Source: Sulfitobacter aestuariivivens (GTDB lineage: Bacteria > Pseudomonadota > Alphaproteobacteria > Rhodobacterales > Rhodobacteraceae). From it: 64,000 nucleotides of DNA. Positions 45,922 through 55,677 of this stretch are shown piece by piece. The stretch covers positions 1,674,001-1,738,000 of the forward strand of contig NZ_JACTAG010000001.1 of assembly GCF_014763045.1 (NCBI RefSeq), given 5' to 3'. Below the pieces are notes generated by a model that saw nothing but the letters and a program-made list of their open reading frames with translations, made no database searches and was not told the DNA's origin. Position numbers and translations under genes: made by a program. The first letter of the stretch is position 1, and the number at the start of each line of letters is the position of its first letter.

Positions 45922-45950
45922 AACGGGGTCGCCTTGGCGGCCCCGTTTCT
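45922..45950 (+). terminator. Rho-independent terminator after rplY
   Basis: A 7-bp stem AACGGGG / CCCCGTT flanks an inner GCC-TT-GGC pairing and is followed by TCTT. It starts about 24 bases after the rplY stop, the normal place for a terminator. Confidence 0.75.
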
Positions 45951-46110
45951 TATTTGAAGGATCCCAAGCGCCCAAACGTCACAGTTCGCGTTAGGCGGGC
46001 GTGGCAGCGGCACATGCAGCCCTGTGACCCGCACCTTGTAATTCTATCCACAACGCGCTATAACCTCCTTTGTTGAAAGAATAAAAAACGATCTATTGAG
46101 TGGTTTCGTA

Positions 46111-46569
46111 ATGAAGAACACGTTAAATGCAGTCTGGGAGTCCTTCCTGGGCCCGATGATGCAACGCCCCAAAAGGTTGCAGATGGCAGCGCTTTGCCAT
46201 CGTGGCGAAGGCGCGGACAGAGAATTTCTGCTTGTCACCAGCCGCGACACAGCGCGCTGGATCATTCCCAAGGGCTGGCCGATCCGGGGGTTGAACTCGC
46301 GGGAAACCGCCTTGCGCGAAGCCTGGGAAGAAGCGGGCGTGAAAAGCCGCAAGATCACGGATCGTCCGGTTGGCAGCTATACCTACCAAAAGCGGCAAAC
46401 GGGCGGCATGGAAGTCCCGGTGGAAACACAGGTCTACTCGGTCGCCGTGGACGAGGTCCTCGCAGAATTTCCCGAGGCCCATGAACGCAAGCGCAAGTGG
46501 GTTGATGCCGAAACGGCAGCGGAGCTTGTGAACGAGACCGAACTGAAGGCAATTTTCCGCAATCAGTGA
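46111..46569 (+). CDS. Nudix hydrolase (diphosphoinositol-polyphosphate phosphatase-like)
   Basis: About 152 residues. The Nudix box reads GLNSRETALREAWEEAGV near residues 66-83, with all key Glu residues. The flanking WIIPKGWPIRG and the KRKWVDAETA end fit the DIPP-like branch that removes pyrophosphate groups from nucleotides or diadenosine polyphosphates. The ATG at 46111 was preferred over a TTG at 46096; ribosome sites are weak for both. The substrate is unknown. Confidence 0.85.
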   Translation: MKNTLNAVWESFLGPMMQRPKRLQMAALCHRGEGADREFLLVTSRDTARWIIPKGWPIRGLNSRETALREAWEEAGVKSRKITDRPVGSYTYQKRQTGGMEVPVETQVYSVAVDEVLAEFPEAHERKRKWVDAETAAELVNETELKAIFRNQ

Positions 46570-46652
46570 CAATCTTTGCGCCATCACTATTCAACATTTG
46601 ATTTCCGGTTCGATTGAGCGGTATGCGTCCCCACCAAACGGGGGGACGAACT

Positions 46653-48137
46653 ATGGCCGACCAACAGGGCGATCTGCGCCATCTTGAAACGCTGGACCGG
46701 GATCTTGCGCGCTATTCGACGCTTGAGATGGCGACGGCCTATGTGTCGCGACCCATGGTGGGGATCGGCATTTCGCTTGTATTTGTCCTGCTTGCAGGTG
46801 CTGCCGCGCTGCTGTTCTTCGGCCAGGACAATAACTCTGCCATTGTGATCATCGCCGCCTGTCTGGGGGCCTACATGGCGCTGAACATCGGTGCCAACGA
46901 TGTGGCCAACAATATGGGGCCGGCGGTGGGGGCGAATGCGCTGTCGATGGGCGGTGCGATTGCAATCGCGGTCGTCTTTGAAAGTGCCGGTGCGCTGATC
47001 GCGGGCGGGGACGTGGTCAAGACGGTGGCCAAGGGTATCATCGCCCCGCAAAGCATGGGCACGCCAGAGATTTTTGTCTGGGCCATGATGGCGGCGCTGA
47101 TGTCGGCAGCCCTTTGGGTCAACCTTGCCACATGGATCGGCGCGCCGGTCTCTACCACCCATTCTGTTGTTGGTGGCGTCATGGGCGCGGGCATCGCGGC
47201 CGCAGGCTTTGGCGCGGTCAACTGGGCCACCATGAGTGGTATTGCCGCAAGCTGGGTCATCTCACCCGTGCTCGGCGGGGCCATTGCGGCCCTGTTCCTG
47301 TGGCTGATCAAATCGCGCATCATCTATCGCGAGGACAAGATCGCGGCGGCCCGCAGATGGGTGCCCGTGCTGGTGGGCATCATGGCGGGCGTCTTTTCCG
47401 CCTATCTTGCGCTGAAGGGTCTCAAGAAGATCATCAAGATCGACATGCCCACGGCCCTGATGATCGGTGCCGCCATCGGGATTCTGGTTTGGATCACGAT
47501 GATGCCCATCATCAAGAAACAATCCGAAGGCCTTGAGAACCGTAACAAGTCTCTCAAGATCCTCTTTGGGGTGCCGCTTGTGGTCTCTGCCGCGCTACTC
47601 AGCTTTGCGCATGGGGCCAACGATGTGGCGAACGCGGTCGGGCCGCTGGCCGCAATCGTGCAGGCCTCGCAATCGGGCAGCTTCACCGAAGCCATCAGCA
47701 TCCCCTTTTGGGTGATGGTGATCGGGGCCTTCGGCATTTCCTTTGGCCTGTTCCTTTTCGGGCCCAAGCTGATCCGTATGGTCGGCGGCCAGATTACCAA
47801 ACTCAACCCCATGCGCGCCTACTGCGTGGCATTGTCGGCGGCCATCACCGTGATCGTTGCAAGCTGGCTTGGCCTGCCCGTCAGTTCCACCCATATCGCT
47901 GTTGGTGCGGTTTTCGGTGTCGGTTTTTTCCGCGAGTGGGACGCCGAGCGGCGGATCAAGAAAGCCCGCCTGGCCATGCCGGACCGCACCAATTTTGCCC
48001 CCGAGGAACGCCGCCGCCGCAAACTCGTGCGCCGCTCGCATTTCATGACAATCATCGCAGCCTGGATCATCACCGTGCCCGCCGCGGCAATCCTGTCGGG
48101 CGTCATCTTTTTCCTGCTCAACGCGGTGGCAGGCTGA
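46653..48137 (+). CDS. pit: Inorganic phosphate transporter, PiT family
   Basis: About 494 residues from the ATG at 46653, with a GGGGGGAC site upstream. The two PiT signature repeats are clear: NIGANDVANNMGPAVGANAL and, in the second half, FAHGANDVANAVGPLAAIVQ. About ten to twelve membrane segments surround a cytoplasmic loop with KKQSEGLENRNKSLK. It imports phosphate with a proton or sodium ion. A 35-residue polar leader precedes the first membrane segment. It is not next to phoU here. Confidence 0.93.
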   Translation: MADQQGDLRHLETLDRDLARYSTLEMATAYVSRPMVGIGISLVFVLLAGAAALLFFGQDNNSAIVIIAACLGAYMALNIGANDVANNMGPAVGANALSMGGAIAIAVVFESAGALIAGGDVVKTVAKGIIAPQSMGTPEIFVWAMMAALMSAALWVNLATWIGAPVSTTHSVVGGVMGAGIAAAGFGAVNWATMSGIAASWVISPVLGGAIAALFLWLIKSRIIYREDKIAAARRWVPVLVGIMAGVFSAYLALKGLKKIIKIDMPTALMIGAAIGILVWITMMPIIKKQSEGLENRNKSLKILFGVPLVVSAALLSFAHGANDVANAVGPLAAIVQASQSGSFTEAISIPFWVMVIGAFGISFGLFLFGPKLIRMVGGQITKLNPMRAYCVALSAAITVIVASWLGLPVSSTHIAVGAVFGVGFFREWDAERRIKKARLAMPDRTNFAPEERRRRKLVRRSHFMTIIAAWIITVPAAAILSGVIFFLLNAVAG

Positions 48138-48209
48138 AACACCCAGCGGAGGCCATTCCCCTTGGTCTGATCTGCCGCTATCATGCCGCAACGCAGCAGG
48201 AGCCGCCCC

Positions 48210-48887
48210 ATGATCCTCATCGCTGGCCTTGGCAACCCGGGCGCGAAATACGCGCGCAACCGCCATAACATCGGCTTCATGGCCGTTGACCGGATCGCCG
48301 AAGACCATGACTTCGCGCCCTGGCGCGGCAAGCATCAGGGCTCTGTCAGCGAAGGGCGGTTCGGATCCACCCGCGCCGTGCTGCTCAAGCCCGAAACCTT
48401 CATGAACAAATCCGGTCAGTCTGTGCAGGCCGCTATGCGGTTCTACAAGCTTGAGCCCGACGACGTGATCGTGATCCATGATGAGATTGACCTCGCCCCC
48501 GGCAAGATGAAATTCAAACAAGGCGGTGGGCACGCGGGCCACAATGGGTTGCGGTCAATCCACGCCCATATCGGTCCAGACTATGGGCGTGTGCGGCTTG
48601 GCGTGGGCCACCCTGGCCACAAAGACGCGGTGCCGGGCTATGTTCTGCGCGACTTCCCAAAAGCGGATGACGATTGGCTTGACGATCTGCTGCGCGGCAT
48701 CAGCGATGGCGCGCCCTATCTGGCGGATGGGGATGCGGCGAAGTTCTCAAATGCCGTTGCGCTGCGGGTGAACCCGCCGCGCGCCAGCACCGGAACACGC
48801 GCACCAGCTGCTGCCAAACCGGAACCGCCTGCGCCGGAACCTGACACCAGATCGCCCCTGCAAAAACTGATGGAGAGATTTCGGTGA
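48210..48887 (+). CDS. pth: Peptidyl-tRNA hydrolase
   Basis: About 225 residues from the ATG at 48210, with AGGAG upstream. It begins MILIAGLGNPGAKYARNRHN, which contains the catalytic His and substrate Asn, and has KPETFMNKSGQSVQAA, VIHDEIDLAPGKMKFKQGGG and GHNGLRSI. It recycles tRNA from prematurely released peptidyl-tRNA. A Pro/Ala-rich C-terminal extension of about 40 residues follows the core. Its stop overlaps the next gene (GTGA). Confidence 0.96.
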   Translation: MILIAGLGNPGAKYARNRHNIGFMAVDRIAEDHDFAPWRGKHQGSVSEGRFGSTRAVLLKPETFMNKSGQSVQAAMRFYKLEPDDVIVIHDEIDLAPGKMKFKQGGGHAGHNGLRSIHAHIGPDYGRVRLGVGHPGHKDAVPGYVLRDFPKADDDWLDDLLRGISDGAPYLADGDAAKFSNAVALRVNPPRASTGTRAPAAAKPEPPAPEPDTRSPLQKLMERFR

Positions 48888-49924
48888 CCCTGGCACAGGC
48901 CTTTGCCGATCAGGCGGAAAGCTGCAGCCAAATGGGGTCCCCTTTCATGGGTCGGCTGTTGCGTATTCTGGCCTCCCAATGGCCCCAGAGCAGTGCACTT
49001 GGACAAAAGTTCGCAGGCTTTGAGGGCGATATCGGCCCGGCGGGCCATTCCCTCCCCCTGCGCATCGCGGGCGGTCTGCATGCTCTTGTTCTCAATGGCA
49101 CCGCACCGGAACTGGCCGCTGTCTATCCGCCAAACAACGCCAGTACAGCCGATCTTGAGACCAACGTTCTGCACGCGTTGCACACCCACGAAAAGTTCTT
49201 GCTGGATTGGACCGACAGTGCCCCCCAAACCAACGAAGTCCGCCGCTCTGCTGCCCTGATCGCCGGTGCGCGGGTCGCAGCACAGCACTTTGATCTGCCC
49301 CTCACCTTGTCCGAGCTGGGCGCCAGCGGCGGGCTGAACCTGATGTGGGATCACTATGCGCTCGACATCCACGGCCACAGGTTTGGCCCGACGGTTCCGG
49401 CGCTGATCCTGACACCGGAATGGAAAGGTGCCCTGCCCCCGGACATCGGCCCCGTGATCGCACAGCGCGCAGGTGTCGATCTCAACCCCCTCGACCCGCA
49501 GGCCGGTGCGGATCTCTTGCGTCTCACCGCCTATCTCTGGCCGGACCAGCCGGACCGGCTGCGCATGACCCGCGCCGCAGCCTCGGTGATGACCGCACCC
49601 CTTGCGCAAGGCGATGCGATTGACTGGCTGGCAACGCGACTGGCAGAGGCACCAAGGGGGCATCTGCACCTCATCCAGCATACCGTAGCCTGGCAATACT
49701 TCCCGGCAGCCGCGCAAGCCCGGGGGCGCGCACTGATTGAGGCTACTGGGGCCAAAGCCACAGCGGACCGCCCCCTTGGCTGGCTGTCGATGGAAAGCGA
49801 TGGTGACACCACGGGCAAGGTGGGTGCCGCGCTGACGCTGCGGCTTTGGCCGGGGGACATCACGCTTGATCTTGGCCGCGCCGACTTTCACGGTCGCTGG
49901 ATCAACTGGACTGCGACACCCTGA
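48884..49924 (+). CDS. DUF2332-family protein
   Basis: 346 residues. The conserved LRIAGGLHALVLNGTAPELA, the ELGASGGLNLMWDHYAL block near 145-162 and the late LGWLSMESDG match the DUF2332 family of uncharacterised bacterial proteins. SELGASGGLNL has the look of a methyltransferase-type SAM loop, so an enzymatic role is possible but unproved. It starts with GTG overlapping the pth stop. Confidence 0.75.
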   Translation: MTLAQAFADQAESCSQMGSPFMGRLLRILASQWPQSSALGQKFAGFEGDIGPAGHSLPLRIAGGLHALVLNGTAPELAAVYPPNNASTADLETNVLHALHTHEKFLLDWTDSAPQTNEVRRSAALIAGARVAAQHFDLPLTLSELGASGGLNLMWDHYALDIHGHRFGPTVPALILTPEWKGALPPDIGPVIAQRAGVDLNPLDPQAGADLLRLTAYLWPDQPDRLRMTRAAASVMTAPLAQGDAIDWLATRLAEAPRGHLHLIQHTVAWQYFPAAAQARGRALIEATGAKATADRPLGWLSMESDGDTTGKVGAALTLRLWPGDITLDLGRADFHGRWINWTATP

Positions 49925-49988
49925 AGTCAGGTAGCACTGGCGCGCCGCAAGGCCATATGATTGGATGCACCCGAACAAGGGAGCACGC

Positions 49989-51152
49989 ATGCGCACATTT
50001 CTAAGATGGCTGGGCCGGGGCCTGCTGGTTTCGGTGATCATCCTGGTCGCACTGGGCCTGTGGAAACGCGAAGAACTTTCGCGGGTCTGGGCCGTTATCA
50101 CGCTCTTTGACGAGGAAAAGATCGTCAGCAATTTCAGCAACATGGATGCCGCCTTTCTGACCACGCCCGTGCCGCGTGGCAACGGCCCCACGGCCGAGCT
50201 GAGCTATGGCGCGGAAACCGAATTGCCGCCGGCGGTTGACGACTGGATAACTGAGCGTGATGTGACGGCACTGGTGGTGCTCAAGGACGGGGCGATCGTC
50301 TATGAGAACTACTTCAAAGGCACCTCTGCCGATGACCTGCGTATCAGCTGGTCGATGGCCAAAAGTTATCTTTCGGCGTTGGTGGGCATCCTGCTGGACG
50401 AAGGCCAGATCGACAGCATCGACGATCCGGTCACGAAATACGCGCCTGAACTGGCAGGTGGCGCGTATGACGGAAGCACCCTGCGGGACGTTCTGCAGAT
50501 GTCCAGCGGCGTTGTCTTTAACGAGGATTATCTCGATTTCTTTTCCGATATCCAGCGTATGGGTCGGGTGCTGGCTTTTGGGCGGGAAATGGATGATTTC
50601 GCGGCCGCTCTGACGGAAACCTACATTGCCCCCGGCACCGAATGGAAATACGTGTCGATCGACACCCATGTCGTTGGCATGGTGGTGCGCGGCGCCACCG
50701 GTCGCTCCGTCACCGATCTGCTGAGCGAGCGGATCATCATACCCTTGGGGGTAGAGTATGCGCCCTACTATGTCACTGACGGTGTCGGTACCGCCTTTGT
50801 CCTTGGCGGGCTGAATTTTACCACGCGCGACTATGCACGCTTTGGTCAAATGTATCTGCAACAAGGGCAATGGCAGGGCCAGCAGATCGTGCCCGCTGAC
50901 TGGGTCGATGCCTCAACCGCGCCAAGTGCGCCAACAGCGCCGGGCAAGATCGGCTATGGCTACCAATGGTGGATCCCGCAAGGCGCTGATCCCGGCACCT
51001 ACATGGCGCGCGGCATCTACGGGCAGTATATTTACGTCGACACGGGCCGCGGTGTCGTGATCGCCACCAATGGCGCTGACCGGAAATTCCGCGAGGACGG
51101 CGTCTCACAACAGAACGTCGATATCTTCCGCACCATCGCAGAAAGTCTTTGA
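49989..51152 (+). CDS. Membrane-anchored serine hydrolase of the beta-lactamase class C fold
   Basis: About 387 residues from the ATG at 49989. The N-terminal FLRWLGRGLLVSVIILVALG is a membrane anchor or uncleaved signal. The catalytic SxxK is SMAKS near residue 125, and the second motif is a Tyr-x-Ser in EWKYVSIDTHVVGM. A C-terminal GYQWWIPQG and ARGIYGQYIYVDTGRGVVIA complete the fold. These proteins act as esterases, peptidases or amidases in the periplasm; the substrate is unknown. Confidence 0.85.
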   Translation: MRTFLRWLGRGLLVSVIILVALGLWKREELSRVWAVITLFDEEKIVSNFSNMDAAFLTTPVPRGNGPTAELSYGAETELPPAVDDWITERDVTALVVLKDGAIVYENYFKGTSADDLRISWSMAKSYLSALVGILLDEGQIDSIDDPVTKYAPELAGGAYDGSTLRDVLQMSSGVVFNEDYLDFFSDIQRMGRVLAFGREMDDFAAALTETYIAPGTEWKYVSIDTHVVGMVVRGATGRSVTDLLSERIIIPLGVEYAPYYVTDGVGTAFVLGGLNFTTRDYARFGQMYLQQGQWQGQQIVPADWVDASTAPSAPTAPGKIGYGYQWWIPQGADPGTYMARGIYGQYIYVDTGRGVVIATNGADRKFREDGVSQQNVDIFRTIAESL

Positions 51153-51155
51153 CCC

Positions 51156-51542
51156 ATGGAACCCGAGGACAGCATCAACGTTCTGGACACGTCCCTGGTG
51201 CTTTGCGGCACCGACCCGGTGACCGGGTTCTTCCGCGATGGCCACTGCAACACCTGCGCGGCGGATCAGGGCAGTCATACGGTCTGTGCTGTCATGACGG
51301 CAGAGTTTCTGGCCTTCTCGAAATACGTCGGCAATGACCTCAGCACCCCGCGCCCGGAATTCGGTTTTGACGGTCTCGACCCCGGCGATGCATGGTGTCT
51401 GTGTGCCAGCCGCTTTCTGCAAGCCGCCGACGAAGGCTGCGCACCGCAGGTACATCTGGAGGCCACCCATAAGCGCGCGCTGGACATCGTCCCGCTTGAG
51501 GTGCTCAAGGCCCATGCGCTGCACGATGGCTCTGAGGAATGA
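51156..51542 (+). CDS. DUF2237-family protein
   Basis: 128 residues. Conserved DUF2237 features: NVLDTSLVLCGTDPVTGFFR near the start, CNTCAADQGSHTVCAVMTAE with its Cys cluster, FLAFSKYVGNDLSTPRPEFG, and DAWCLCASRFLQA. The Cys-rich pattern suggests metal or redox chemistry, but no function is established. It starts 3 bases after the serine hydrolase and overlaps the next gene by 4 bases. Confidence 0.85.
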   Translation: MEPEDSINVLDTSLVLCGTDPVTGFFRDGHCNTCAADQGSHTVCAVMTAEFLAFSKYVGNDLSTPRPEFGFDGLDPGDAWCLCASRFLQAADEGCAPQVHLEATHKRALDIVPLEVLKAHALHDGSEE

Positions 51543-52126
51543 AGAGCGGGTGGGCCATTTTCCTGTTGCTAGCGCTGAGCCTGCCATCAATCGGTTCCGC
51601 CCAAACTACCCTGCGCCCGGACGATGCCGCGCGTCTTGACGGTTTCACGACATCCGCGGGAAATGCGCTGTTACAAGCACTCTCTGGCGGCGACAGCCAG
51701 GATATCGCGGCCCTGACCAAAGCCCTCTCTGGGGCACCACAGATAGCCTTTGATGAAACCCTTTCCGGCGACTGGCGCTGCCGGACAATGAAACTGGGTG
51801 GCATTTCCCCGCTGGTGGTCTACACGCCCTTTGGCTGCCGTATCACGGCAACGGATACCGGATTTGGTTTCGAAAAACTGACCGGCTCGCAGCGCACCAA
51901 AGGCACTATCTTTTTGCGCAATGGCCGCGCCATCTACGCCGGGGTCGGCTATGTGGCGGGCGAAACAGTCCCGGATTACGCCGATCTGCCTGCCGATTTT
52001 ACATCCGATGGCCGGATACAATCCGACGTCGCCGTGTTTGAGCGTATCAGCCCCACCCGCGCGCGCCTGATGTTCCCGTCCCCCGCCGTCGAAAGCGACT
52101 TCGACATTCTGGAACTGACACGCTAG
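51539..52126 (+). CDS. Exported DUF4893-like protein
   Basis: 195 residues. Signal peptide MKSGWAIFLLLALSLPSIGS, cut after GSA. The mature part carries SGDWRCRTMKLGGISPLVVY, FGCRIT and EKLTGSQRTKGTIFL, which fit the uncharacterised DUF4893 family. Two Cys (in WRC and GCR) could form a disulfide. Overlaps the DUF2237 gene by 4 bases and ends near a stem-loop. Confidence 0.75.
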   Translation: MKSGWAIFLLLALSLPSIGSAQTTLRPDDAARLDGFTTSAGNALLQALSGGDSQDIAALTKALSGAPQIAFDETLSGDWRCRTMKLGGISPLVVYTPFGCRITATDTGFGFEKLTGSQRTKGTIFLRNGRAIYAGVGYVAGETVPDYADLPADFTSDGRIQSDVAVFERISPTRARLMFPSPAVESDFDILELTR

Positions 52127-52154
52127 CTTTCTCTCTTCTGGCTGAAAATATCCC

Positions 52155-52180
52155 GGAGGTTTGGAGGCAAACCCTCCAAA
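52155..52180. terminator. Bidirectional stem-loop between exported DUF4893 gene and trpB
   Basis: TTTGGAGG (52160-52167) pairs with CCTCCAAA (52173-52180) across 5 bases, with an alternative register GGAGGTTTG / CAAACCCTCC. It lies between two converging genes and is preceded by GCTGAAAATATCCCGG, a word that often marks gene ends in this bacterial group (established only by general familiarity). It probably ends both transcripts. Confidence 0.6.
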
Positions 52181-52187
52181 TGCGCCG

Positions 52188-53420
52188 TCAGGCGAATTCG
52201 CCCATTTCGAACCCAAGGGCACGGGCCACGGTAAAGATATCCTTGTCGCCACGCCCGCACATGTTCATGCAGATGATATGATCGGCAGGCAACTCCGGCG
52301 CGATCTTCATCACATGGGCCAGCGCGTGACTTGGCTCGAGCGCTGGGATGATACCTTCCTGAAGGCAACACAACTGGAACGCCTCAAGCGCCTCCACGTC
52401 GGTGATCGAGACGTATTTGGCGCGCCCGATCTCGTGCAGCCAGGCATGCTCCGGCCCGATCCCCGGATAGTCCAACCCCGCCGAGATCGAAAACCCTTCC
52501 AGAATTTGCCCGTCATCATCCTGCAGCAGATAGGTTCGGTTGCCATGCAAAACTCCGGGACGTCCGCCGGTCAGTGACGCGCAATGCTCCATCTTCTGAT
52601 TGACGCCTTTCCCCCCGGCTTCCACGCCGATGATCCCGACCTCCTTGTCGTCAAGGAATGGATAGAACAGCCCCATGGCATTTGACCCGCCTCCGATGGC
52701 CGCAATCACCGTGTCGGGCAAGCGCCCTTCGGCTGCGGTCATCTGTTCGCGCACTTCCTTGCCGATGATGGCCTGGAAGTCGCGCACCATGGCCGGATAG
52801 GGGTGCGGGCCTGCGACCGTTCCAATGCAGTAAAAGGTATCGCGCACATTGGTCACCCAATCGCGCAGCGCATCGTTCATGGCGTCCTTAAGCGTGCCGC
52901 GCCCGGATGTGACGGGCACCACCTCTGCGCCCAACAGGCGCATCCGGAACACATTGGGCGCCTGCCGCTCCACGTCATGTGCACCCATATAGACCACGCA
53001 TTTCAGACCAAACTTGGCACATACGGTGGCCGTCGCGACCCCATGCTGACCTGCGCCTGTTTCGGCAATGATACGTTTCTTGCCCATGCGGCGTGCCAGG
53101 ATAATCTGCCCCAGCACGTTGTTGATCTTGTGCGCGCCGGTGTGGTTCAGCTCGTCGCGTTTCATGTAAACCTTGGCGCCGCCCAGATGTTCGGTCAGCC
53201 GTTCGGCGAAATAAAGCGGGCTGGGGCGGCCCACGTAGTGGGTCCACAGATCGTGCATCTCGGCCCAGAAACTGTCGTCTGTCTTGGCCTTTTCATATTG
53301 CGCTTCCAGCTCAAGGATCAGCGGCATCAGCGTTTCGGAGACAAAGCGCCCCCCAAAGTCGCCAAAGCGGCCCTGCTCATCCGGCCCGGTCATGAAGCTG
53401 TTGAAAAGATCGTTTGCCAT
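52188..53420 (-). CDS. trpB: Tryptophan synthase beta subunit
   Basis: 410 residues. The PLP lysine is in [17 protein letters not shown] near residue 95, the phosphate-binding loop is [18 protein letters not shown], and the family start [20 protein letters not shown] is intact. It joins indole and serine to make tryptophan. In related genomes trpF lies next to trpB. Here the nearest upstream minus-strand frame is only a short protein, and trpA is 12 kb away, so pathway genes are scattered. Confidence 0.97.
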   Translation of the reverse strand: MANDLFNSFMTGPDEQGRFGDFGGRFVSETLMPLILELEAQYEKAKTDDSFWAEMHDLWTHYVGRPSPLYFAERLTEHLGGAKVYMKRDELNHTGAHKINNVLGQIILARRMGKKRIIAETGAGQHGVATATVCAKFGLKCVVYMGAHDVERQAPNVFRMRLLGAEVVPVTSGRGTLKDAMNDALRDWVTNVRDTFYCIGTVAGPHPYPAMVRDFQAIIGKEVREQMTAAEGRLPDTVIAAIGGGSNAMGLFYPFLDDKEVGIIGVEAGGKGVNQKMEHCASLTGGRPGVLHGNRTYLLQDDDGQILEGFSISAGLDYPGIGPEHAWLHEIGRAKYVSITDVEALEAFQLCCLQEGIIPALEPSHALAHVMKIAPELPADHIICMNMCGRGDKDIFTVARALGFEMGEFA

Positions 53421-53502
53421 GCTGGTCTCCCCCGTCGCGGTCAGATCCGTCTAACGCAAGGCGTAGAGGGGGAAAAGAGCGATGTGGTCGCAGGCGACAG
53501 TA

Positions 53503-53570
53503 TCCATTCCTTGGAAGGAATGGACTGAGACCTTTCCAAAGGTCTCAGCCAAATCCTTGCAAGGATTTGG
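53503..53570. repeat. Three consecutive perfect short palindromes
   Basis: Arms TCCATTCCTT / AAGGAATGGA (53503-53524), CTGAGACCTTT / AAAGGTCTCAG (53525-53548) and CCAAATCCTT / AAGGATTTGG (53549-53570), each with a 2-base centre and almost no gap between them. The array lies between the short minus-strand gene and trpB. It resembles the pair at 43359-43403 in design but not in sequence. It may form a terminator that can act in both directions or a REP-like protein-binding site. Confidence 0.75.
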
Positions 53571-53572
53571 CC

Positions 53573-53803
53573 TCACTCGATCAGCCGAAGCCTCTCCGCA
53601 TTGCAAAATACAACGTAGTGCTGCCCGTTCTGGACCGCGCGATAGCCACGTCTGCGCACTTCTGCCTCGAAAGCGCCACTGCCGATGATCCGCTCCACGT
53701 CCCTGACCTTGCGGCGCACCACGCCGCCATCGCGCGCGGATTTGGAAGAAAAAATGTGCCGAATCCAATGTTCAGCATTCATATGGCGGGGCATATTGTC
53801 CAT
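53573..53803 (-). CDS. Short conserved protein upstream of trpB, of unknown function
   Basis: About 76 residues from the ATG at 53803; an ATG at 53833 is an alternative. It reads [20 protein letters not shown] followed by [20 protein letters not shown] and ends [17 protein letters not shown]. Short proteins of this pattern are common in the group and are sometimes labelled phosphoribosylanthranilate isomerase because of their place near trpB. At this length it cannot be the TrpF barrel. The function is unknown. Confidence 0.7.
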   Translation of the reverse strand: MDNMPRHMNAEHWIRHIFSSKSARDGGVVRRKVRDVERIIGSGAFEAEVRRRGYRAVQNGQHYVVFCNAERLRLIE

Positions 53804-53872
53804 GATGTCAGCCTGTCGCGTTGTGGTAAACATTCCTTTAACGCGGCTGCTGCTTGCCCTATAGCCTGCGGC

Positions 53873-55243
53873 ATGAGCACAAATCCCCCAGACCTGCGCC
53901 CCGATATCGCGCCCACCGCGCACCTCAGCGAAACCCGTCGTGACGGTCAGCCAATGATCGGCATGGTATCGCTGGGCTGCCCCAAGGCACTGGTGGACAG
54001 CGAACGCATCCTCACGCGTCTGCGCGCCGAGGGCTACGGTGTTTCGCCCGATTACAGTGGCGCAGACGCGGTGATCGTGAACACCTGCGGGTTTCTCGAT
54101 TCAGCCAAGGCGGAATCCCTGGATGCGATCGGCGAGGCGCTTTCCGAGAATGGCCGTGTGATCGTGACAGGCTGTCTGGGGGCAGAGCCGGAATACATCA
54201 CCGGTGTCCACCCGCGCGTTATGGCGGTCACCGGTCCACATCAGTACGAACAGGTGCTCGACGCGGTCCACGCCGCCGTGCCGCCTGCACCCGATCCCTT
54301 TATCGATCTTTTGCCCGCACAGGCGGTCAGCCTGACCCCCCGCCACTACAGCTACCTGAAGATCTCGGAGGGATGTAACCACAAATGCAAGTTCTGCATC
54401 ATCCCCGACATGCGCGGACGCCTCGCGTCGCGCCCTGCGCACGCCGTGATGCGCGAGGCTGAGCGGCTGGTCGACAGTGGCGTCAAGGAACTGCTGGTCA
54501 TCAGTCAGGACACCTCGGCTTACGGTGTGGACATCAAACATACCGAGGCCGACGGACACCGCGCCCATATCACCGATCTGGCCCGCGATCTGGGCAGCCT
54601 GGGCGCATGGGTCCGCCTGCACTACGTCTACCCCTACCCGCATGTCCGCCAGTTGATCCCGTTGATGGCCGACGGGTTGGTGCTGCCCTATCTGGACATC
54701 CCGTTTCAGCACGCGCACCCGGATACGCTCAAACGTATGGCGCGGCCTGCCGCTGCGTCCAAAACTCTCGATGAAATCACCGCATGGCGTGCGGTTTGCC
54801 CGGATATCACCCTGCGCTCGACTTTCATCGTTGGATACCCCGGTGAAACAGAAGCCGAATTTGAAACCTTGCTCGATTGGCTGGATGAGGCGCAGTTGGA
54901 CCGGGTCGGCTGCTTTCAGTACGAGAATGTTGCCGGCGCGCGGTCCAACGCCCTGCCCGACCACGTACCCGAAGAGATCAAACAAGACCGCTGGGATCGG
55001 TTCATGGCACGTGCGCAGGCGATATCAGAAGCAAAGCTGGCCGCAAAGGTAGGCCGACGGATGGAGGTCATCGTGGACGAGGTAGACGCCGAAGCGGCCA
55101 CCTGCCGCACAAAGGCCGACGCGCCGGAAATCGATGGCAATCTTTTCGTGGATGAGGGTTTTGAGGGGCTGTCGGTCGGGGACATCGTGACGGTCGAAGT
55201 GGAGGAAGCCGGGGAATATGACCTGTGGGGGCGGGTTGTATAG
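53873..55243 (+). CDS. rimO: Ribosomal protein S12 methylthiotransferase RimO
   Basis: About 456 residues from the ATG at 53873 ([20 protein letters not shown]). The first Fe-S domain has [26 protein letters not shown] and VTGCLG. The radical-SAM motif is CNHKCKFC near 170. Downstream lie [17 protein letters not shown] and a C-terminal TRAM domain ending YDLWGRVV. It adds a methylthio group to an Asp of S12. The frame is open for another 150 codons upstream, but the protein similarity begins here. Confidence 0.94.
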   Translation: MSTNPPDLRPDIAPTAHLSETRRDGQPMIGMVSLGCPKALVDSERILTRLRAEGYGVSPDYSGADAVIVNTCGFLDSAKAESLDAIGEALSENGRVIVTGCLGAEPEYITGVHPRVMAVTGPHQYEQVLDAVHAAVPPAPDPFIDLLPAQAVSLTPRHYSYLKISEGCNHKCKFCIIPDMRGRLASRPAHAVMREAERLVDSGVKELLVISQDTSAYGVDIKHTEADGHRAHITDLARDLGSLGAWVRLHYVYPYPHVRQLIPLMADGLVLPYLDIPFQHAHPDTLKRMARPAAASKTLDEITAWRAVCPDITLRSTFIVGYPGETEAEFETLLDWLDEAQLDRVGCFQYENVAGARSNALPDHVPEEIKQDRWDRFMARAQAISEAKLAAKVGRRMEVIVDEVDAEAATCRTKADAPEIDGNLFVDEGFEGLSVGDIVTVEVEEAGEYDLWGRVV

Positions 55244-55677
55244 GCTTTGACCACCAAAAACTATTGATCCAACGTTCTTCGTCGACGATCACTTCGCGAA
55301 ACCAAGAGTAACTGTTTGACAATCATCGCATTTTTCCCTCAGAGCGAAGAAGAGGCAAGTGAGGAGCAAATTGCCCCTACAGGGCAATCGCCAAGGAACA
55401 CTAGGTTGATTTTCTGATTACGATCTCGACCCTATTTGCGACCCCGCCAGATGAGCATCCCCTCGAGACGGTTTCCAAAAGCCGGTCAAAACCTCGCAGA
55501 GTGGAGAAAGCCGGCACCGCGGATTTCTAAGATGTCTGAGGCCGTCGCGGAGATTGATCTTGACGGTATTGCCGAGGATATCTCAAATCCAGAATGATCG
55601 CTGCGATGTAGTTTTCAAAGCAACACCCCAGCTGGCTGGCCCGCAGGCAGAACGGGCCAGCCTTTGGGCGCGTCAGA
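55244..55677. other. 434-base stretch without a recognised gene
   Basis: No family is recognisable. A 48-codon frame at 55451-55597 (+) reads MSIPSRRFPKAGQNLAEWRK then ends DGIAEDISNPE; it has no clear ribosome site and may be a remnant. Codon use and base composition look looser than in flanking genes. No tRNA, terminator with T-run or insertion-sequence end was seen. Confidence 0.4.

Noticed and set aside
48716-50191. 491-codon minus-strand frame over pth, DUF2332 and the serine hydrolase
   Set aside because: It spans the junctions of three real plus-strand genes and has no motif.
53503-53570. CRISPR-like array
   Set aside because: The units are palindromes of different sequence with no spacers and no cas genes nearby.
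53573-53803. Phosphoribosylanthranilate isomerase (TrpF)
   Set aside because: At about 76 residues it is far too short for the barrel fold and lacks TrpF motifs.
55451-55597. 48-codon plus-strand frame as a real gene
   Set aside because: No ribosome site, no family and no neighbour support; kept only as a note in the gene-free stretch.
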